In this document: positions 58,275 to 64,000 of the stretch, piece by piece
Numbering within the stretch: the stretch's first letter is position 1
Layout: each line of letters starts with the position of its first letter
From: Eutreptiella sp. 'Long Island Sound 2002'
Taxonomy: Eukaryota; Euglenozoa; Euglenophyceae; Eutreptiales; Eutreptiaceae
Assembly: GCA_964036045.1 (NCBI GenBank)
Contig: OZ038382.1
Span: 79,273,918-79,337,917 of the forward strand
DNA: 64,000 nucleotides
Direction of reading: 5' to 3'
The notes under the pieces: generated by a model
The model's input: only the letters and a program-made list of their open reading frames with translations
Told to the model about the DNA's origin: nothing
The model's database searches: none
Translations under genes and position numbers: made by a program

Positions 58275-61200
58275 TGAAGCGGTACCCAGAACCCCATGGC
58301 TAGGTTAGGGCATACAACCGGTCTCCGGTCCACTAACCCCATGTACGGAAGGGAAGACCGGTCTCCGGTCCACTAACCCCATGCACGGAAGGCGCCCGTT
58401 GACGCCCGGTGCGAGCCCGGCGGGAGCGTGTTCCGTGCTGTAAAGCCCCGCATCGGCAACCGATGCGCCGCCAGCGGAGATTTGTGTATCAGAATATCAG
58501 GAATCAACAGGGTTTTATTTTCATATTGTTTCCGTCAATTTTTACGCTTCCGTTCTGATACTCACTGTTTTGACTGCTGGCGGTTGGATCGCGACTTTAC
58601 CGTAACCGCCAGTTTAACTGTTATTAATGGAAATATTAATGCAATCCGTCACGAAGGCTCCAAAGTCTTCAGGAACTGCATGGATGCTTCCGCAATTTTC
58701 ACATCTTACACTCGCAACCTTAATCCGAATTTTTCAGGATGTCGAAATCGGATTTTCGAATTCGACATCCCCGCACTTGATTTGACCTCTTTCGAGTGGA
58801 CCTACGTGCTTCCCTATGCACGAATCAACTTTCCTTTTATCTTGCCCTCCATTTGTCTTAAAGATATGGGCAAAACAAAGTTGATTCGTGAGGCCACTTG
58901 TGAAGGTCATATCTCGTGTTGTTTGCGAGGAATGACAATAAGAAAACGTGGGATGTATTCACAATACTCCTGACGTAATTTAGGAAGCATCATATGCTTT
59001 GCGTCTCCACACGTGCGCGCTAGTGTAATGCATCATGGTCAAGAGGGTAGAGTTTGCGTTGTAACTCTATGGCCATGATATTGCGTTGGTTAAGATACCT
59101 TTCGAGTGTAGCGCGCGAGTGTTGGTGTTGCATAGGAACTCTCCTTGAGTTCCTATGAGCGATTGACACAAAGTTATGCCCTTGGAGGGGCATGACATAT
59201 CGTGGGGGGAGCTACCTTTTTGGGCAATAAGTGGTATGTGCCATGTGTTGTATCGCGTGCCCATTTGGCGGTGTTGGCTAAGAGCGATGTGCCCGCCAAT
59301 GGACCTCATATTGTGCAAGCCCCTTTTCCATACTCCCTACGATCAATTGCAAGCCTAACCTTCGTGAAGGGAAGCTTGTGTGGCGATCCCGAAGCGATGC
59401 GTTGGGAGCAAGGTGTGTGTTTTGCAATTTTCCATATTTTCATGTGCCCACTTGGGAAGTAGCGCTCGTAACCTTTCAAAGCGCCCCAAGTGGAGCACGT
59501 ACGTGGAATCGAAGGTCATCGGTGTCAAGTCATTGTGTTTAGAAGGATTAGTTGATTGCACGATCCAAGCCGAAGATATTATAATGGAATTGTGCACCTT
59601 TCAATGCACTTTTGTGTGTCTTTGTGCCAATTTTGCCGTTTTTGGCCCGTCATGATGTCAAGTGGCGACCTTGTATCTCAACGCTGCGCTCAATTGACAT
59701 CATGACCCAAGTATGTTTTGAGGGTACATACTTCTGTGCCCAACATATCTCGGACCCGGCGAATAAATCCTCTTGAGCTTGGCATACCGTGGCCGCCATG
59801 TTGGCGATTTGGGACTATCCCAAATCATGCGCTCACTTGGCGAGCCTGCCATTCCCAAAACCGGAGGAGTTGGGCGACGCCCAAAAGATATGTTGGACAC
59901 ATATGACTTGATACCAATCCTATGGCACACTCCGGTTCAAGTCAGGCATGTGCCTCATTTGCCCCAACCATGAGTGTGCGCATTTTCGGCCATTTTGAGC
60001 AATTATCCACTTTTGCTGCCCGCCGTGCACTATGTTCTAACCCTCGTGCACGCCGGACGCATGGACCAATGGACCATATATAACATGGGTGATATGGATA
60101 TTGGTCCCCATGGTTCACACACCACGTGGGCGAAGCGGAGCATCCTTCGTTAGGGCGCTAGCCCAAAGTGAGTGTTGGAAATTTTGCCATTTTGGCATTT
60201 GTGGACCCAATTGGGATTGTCACCACGCCGGGTGTCATGGAGATCTTTGTGAGCCAAGGGCATGGGAGTCTTGGTCAGACTCCGGGTGGATGGCGTATGG
60301 AATGGCGAATCTGATCTCCAAGCCGGCGTGGAGATATACTATTGGGAGCACACCGAATTTTGGCTCATTTCAAGCAGCCAAAATGACCCTATTTTGGGAC
60401 CCCAATTTCCCCCTTCCGTGAGGTCAATTGGCGGCCCCATTCTTCTATGCCCACATGGGAGCCCGGACCTAAATCAAAGTTGTAGACTCAGATATGAGTC
60501 CTAGGTCCTGCCTCCTACCCTGTGAGCCATTGGCCCTGCCCTGGCCGGGCAAGCCACGCTTGGGAATGAGGCCAATTTTGGTGATTTTGGCATCATGGCC
60601 CCACTTGACGAACACGTGGTGCCCTGATGCCGGGACCTCAGAGGGAACCAGGTTGGGTGAGGGCTCCAGGGAGTTCGTACCAGAAGGGAAGAGGGTCGGT
60701 TGCCTCGTCCTTACCTCTGGCAGGTCCGGACGAGGGGTCAATTTTGGGGATTTTTGAGTTAATTTCAGTTTGGGCTGAAACAGCCCATTTTCAGCTACCA
60801 ACTCCTGGGTGATAATGGCGGGGCCATTTCTCTCGGTCAGAGTGGAGTTGGGACTTGCTGTTAAGGGAGCATAGGAAGCGACTGTATGTTGGCCTTGGAG
60901 CCCCTTGGTTCCCAGGAACTCGCCTTTGGCTGGGCGCAACACCTCCCCCATTGGCAGGGTTTCAGGGTCCGGACTGAGCAGGGCATGGGTTGTATTTGAG
61001 CCCCCGCCCCCAAGAGCCACTGGGAGGGTCGGACCTGGGATTGGGATACGAGTTAGGACTGAGTGTGTATTGTCCTGTGATGCCCTTACCCCAGTCCAGT
61101 CTTAACTCCATATGTACATATCCTGATGTGTTGCTGTACATACTTTCGTTCCCTTGTTGCAGAGTGGCAAGGATCCTGAAACGCTTTGTCACATGACACG

Positions 61201-61299
61201 AGCGTATTGATGCCCTTGTGAGCGTAGTGCCTTGCCTGCCTGCTCACCTGTGCGTGTCACCGCAGCGTCCCGTGGCCGGCCCCCCACGGGAACGCGTCA
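58275..61299 (+). repeat. E3 3' LTR
   Basis: 3025 bp partner of 44106-47107, with the same tandem units (58317-58396), open frame (58428-58973) and self-primer copy (61177-61187). It has 24 bp more than the 5' LTR in the 59450-59473 region. Few differences otherwise, by eye, so E3 looks younger than E2. Confidence 0.95.
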
Positions 61300-61303
61300 C
61301 TAC
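61300..61303. repeat. E3 target-site duplication, right copy (CTAC)
   Basis: Matches CTAC at 44102-44105; E5 gag resumes here. Confidence 0.85.
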
Positions 61304-62920
61304 CAGAGTTCCTGAGCCTAAGATTTTCTTTGAGCCTCACGCTCCCAAAAGGCCTCAAGTTTGCGAAGCCTCTGCTTCTTCGGATGGAAGCACTATCCTT
61401 TTGTCCACCTTGCAAGAACTCCAGGGTCGTCTTGGAAGCTTAGAAAATAGGACTAGTGCTGACTGAACCACTAACTTTTGTGTACCTTATCACCCCTCCC
61501 CTCTAACCTGAGTGTGCACCGGGCTTGCCGGTGTGCCTCCCGGAGTCTAGTCGCCCCTGGTACCCCGTACGAAAGCACCCAAACCGGTTGCGTGCTTCAC
61601 CACTACCTACGAAGTTTACACCTTCGACCAAGCCCTCGCCCTAGGACGCGGTCCACTAGCGCCTATGGCGCTACTCCCCGGCCCCACACAACCGGTGCCA
61701 CATACCGGTAGAGGAACTGCAGCTTTTTTCAAACCCCAAACTGAAACGAAACTACCGAACTTTTTGCGTAGGGACCTCGACGTTTACGCCGAAGAGTTCT
61801 TGAGGTTCTTGAGGTCGACAGGGCAAGAAGACCTCAATGAACGAGCCAAACGGACCTTGTTATCAACGGTTGTGATAACAAGGACGTGAAAGAAGTGGTT
61901 TCGGGGGCGCTCAGAAAAAGTGACTCTTGAGGTAAGGTTCCTTATCACGCTCGAGAAGCTCTACCCCACCTACGTCACGGACCTAGAGCTTATTCAAGAG
62001 GTAGAGTGTATCCTTCGGTTGAAGGAATACCCGACAACCGCAGACATAGCCCAATACATCCAAACGTTTACTGCGCTTACGGACCAATTGGCTACGTCCT
62101 ACTACGACAACTCCAAAGCCCTCCTACACCTCCTACCCCATGTTCCTCCAAAAGCCATGGACGAAATATGGGCTGCTCCCGAGAGGTTGTCTAGCATACA
62201 CACCTTCAACTCTCTCGTTGACGTCCTCTATGAGTTGACGCTTCAGAGAAAGTCGGACGCTACGCTCAATAACTTGCACTCTATGGCGCAACTCGAGTGG
62301 CTAGACGGCAACGCCAACGCCAACGCCATTGCCAACAAGGATCAAGAGGAAGCTTTTGCCCACTCATTGTGTGAGGAGTGCTATGTGGCCTTTCAACAAG
62401 CACGAGGACGAGGACAAGGCAACGGCAACTGTGGTGGTGGTGGTCGTGGCCAAGGGGTTGGTGGTCGTGGCAAAGGTCAAGGCCAAAGACAATGGTATTG
62501 GCGAAGGCAAGTCGAAGAGGACAACTCTCCAACACCCATGTTTTTTGCCACCGTGTTTTGCCCCAATTGCGGGACAAAGCACAACGTGAGGGACAAGGCG
62601 TAGCAAGGGAGCCTTGACGGTCGAAAGGAAGACCAAAGAAACACAAAGAAAGGTCAAGGCAAAGGAGGAAAGGACCAAGCGAAAGGGGGCTCGAAAGGAG
62701 AAGAAAAAGGAAGTGGAGGAAAAGCAAATGGAGGAAAGGCGAACAAAGGAAAAGGAGGCAAAGGCAAAGGTGACGACAAAGGAAGGCCTCAGGAAAATAA
62801 ACGCTTGGAAGAGTTGTCGGAAGGAGAGTGGGAAAATAAGCGTGAGAAAGTTCTCAAGCTCAAAAGCAAGCGAAGAACCTCAATGACTTTCTAGCGAGAG
62901 AGACTCAGGGGGAAGGCTAG
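61300..62920 (+). pseudogene. gag: E5 Gag, main part
   Basis: Resumes E5 gag after E3. Aligns with E1 Gag: DLDVYAEEFLRFLRSTGQ against NLPEWAEEFAEFLSLTGQ, then LEKLYPTYVTDL against LEKTFPVYETDL, and a Cys-rich MFFATVFCPNCG near 62540. Stops and frameshifts occur, for example near 61465 and 61888. A Lys/Glu-rich low-complexity tail covers 62610-62870. In the frame that ends ETQGEG there is a TAG at 62918-62920 followed by GTG GAC, reminiscent of E1's TAG GTG GGC, but the surrounding frame is too decayed to rely on. Confidence 0.75.
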
Positions 62921-64000
62921 GTGGACACCTAGACGCACCGAGGTGTTGCTACCTATTGAGGGTCGCTATCAATGGTGTATGGGTTGACGCATACCTTGAG
63001 ACCGGCGCTACAATCTCCCTAGTCTCCTCTAGGTTCGTACGCTTCGACGAAGTAGTTTCCATAAATTTTGTAGGGTAAAAACGGGAGAAGGGGGAGCCAC
63101 TCTCACCGAAGGCAAGATAGAAGGAGAAGTACAAGTGCGGGACCAGAAATTACTTCAAAAGTTTCAAGCGTTCGGCACCGACGCCTTTGAAGCCGTATTG
63201 GGGACGGACTTCTTTGCGCAAAATGAGTAAATAAAATATTTATCGCTCCGAGAGCCCACTCACTTGTTGGTTGTGAATGAAGAGCAAGAATTGGAAGCAA
63301 TACCCCTCAAGGAGACAAAGTGTCCAAAACCTACGCTCAAGACACTCAAGAGTTTTCCGTTGGCACTCGATAGCGAGGTCAAGCAAGAGAGTATTCTCGC
63401 TACCTTGAGCCTACAACGAACGGAGAACTACACTCCGCCGCCAAGAGTGGCGCGTTTCGAGAACTTGGCCTTAACCCGAACACGTTTAACGGCGACTTTG
63501 TCGAACCCTTTGCGTCCAAGGGGAACACGACAGGGGAGTACTTTTGTACCCCGAAGACCAACAACACGTGGTGGTATGATCGGGGAAAGTTGGAAGCTTG
63601 GAAGATGCTCTCCGCAAACCCCCCTTTCTCAAAAATACTCCACATGTTGGTGAAAGTCTATATGGACTAAGCTAGGGTCGCTTTGGTTATTCCCGAAGGG
63701 AAGAAGTGGGAAGAAAAAGAAAAGCTATGGGGGCCTTTACTCGAAACGTTGACGCTGACAAGGATGCTCTTACCTGATGTTCCTCTGTACCGACTTAACC
63801 AAAAAGAAGAGGTTTTGCCAAAGCCCCGTTGGCGAACCGCTATGTACCTAGTCTCGGGGAAGAACGTGTCCTCTAACCCCATGGAAAACGTGTCTGAGGA
63901 GATAAAGAAGTTCATGCTAAAGCACCACCGTGGGTACGGAAAAGAATCGATGATGAAAAAGTTTCCAGATGTGGACGAGAGCAAGGGAGAGCACAAGTTG
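62921..64000 (+). pseudogene. pol: E5 Pol, N-terminal remnant
   Basis: A protease remnant reads VDAYLETGATISLVSS near 62985, with Glu in place of the catalytic Asp seen in E1 (LDTGATLSIV), and VLGTDFFAQNE near 63195. The methyltransferase-like segment follows in another frame: EPFAS, then ANPPFSKILHML with NPPF at 63617-63628, matching E1 (ELFAS, ANPPFSLLAKVL). Downstream ARVALVIPEG and LPDVPLYRL continue the E1-like order to the window end. Several stops and frameshifts, so not functional. Confidence 0.78.

Larger units (their letters stand above)
44106..61299 (+). mobile_element. E3: complete 17.2-kb chromovirus inserted in E5 gag
   Basis: Direct LTRs of 3.0 kb beginning TGAAGCGGTACCC and ending AACGCGTCA, CTAC duplication, self-priming site, long gag, UAG, long pol, 1.46-kb 3' region and polypurine tract. 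It is the best preserved member of the E2/E3 family. Lesions seen are one inserted base in gag, a frameshift and a nonsense codon at the pol C-terminus, and an Asp-to-Glu change in RT. Confidence 0.96.
43485..64000 (+). mobile_element. E5: decayed E1-like element split by E3, runs off window
   Basis: Plus-strand relative of E1 made of 43485-44105 and 61300-64000, separated by E3. Removing E3 and one CTAC copy joins the gag frame cleanly (...HGVPT then RVPEPKIFF). Gag, protease, a methyltransferase-like NPPFS segment and linker remnants are visible with many frameshifts and stops. RT lies beyond the window end. Confidence 0.8.

Overview
This is a eukaryotic, intergenic stretch made almost entirely of nested Ty3/gypsy LTR retrotransposons of the chromovirus type. 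I see no host gene, no tRNA or rRNA gene and nothing prokaryotic. Five elements (E1-E5, my names) account for about 58 of the 64 kb. The setting (tRNA-iMet primer sites, chromodomain integrases, 2.4-3.2 kb LTRs, nested insertions) suggests a large, repeat-rich genome, possibly an alga or other protist. I cannot name the species from the sequence.

Layout. E1 (minus strand, 1 to 7797, cut by the window start) has nearly intact gag and pol. E2 (minus, 7798-38480, target duplication GTTC) sits in the upstream LTR region of E1. E4 (plus, 21093-34273, target duplication CTGG) sits inside the gag gene of E2. From 38485 to about 43484 is unassigned sequence, including a 38-bp minisatellite. E5 (plus, from about 43485 to beyond the window end) is an old, decayed relative of E1. 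E3 (plus, 44106-61299, target duplication CTAC) is inserted in E5's gag. E2 and E3 are one family, E4 is a sister family, and E1/E5 form a third. Insertion order is therefore E1 then E2 then E4, and separately E5 then E3.

How the parts work together. Each element encodes Gag (capsid, zinc knuckle) and Pol in the order protease, a Dam-like methyltransferase-related domain, a conserved linker, reverse transcriptase, RNase H, integrase, chromodomain. In E1-E4 gag and pol lie in the same frame and are separated by exactly one UAG codon, which points to stop-codon readthrough as the way Pol is made. E1, E4 and E5 have primer sites matching the 3' end of initiator tRNA-Met. E2 and E3 instead have an 11-nt site directly after the LTR that is complementary to a segment about 125 nt inside the LTR, as in self-priming Tf1-type elements.

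Main points of interest: the conserved gag-UAG-pol junction, the methyltransferase-like domain placed between protease and reverse transcriptase, predicted self-priming next to tRNA priming in sister families, and a U3 module shared between the LTRs of E3 and E4 but missing from E3's own family member E2.
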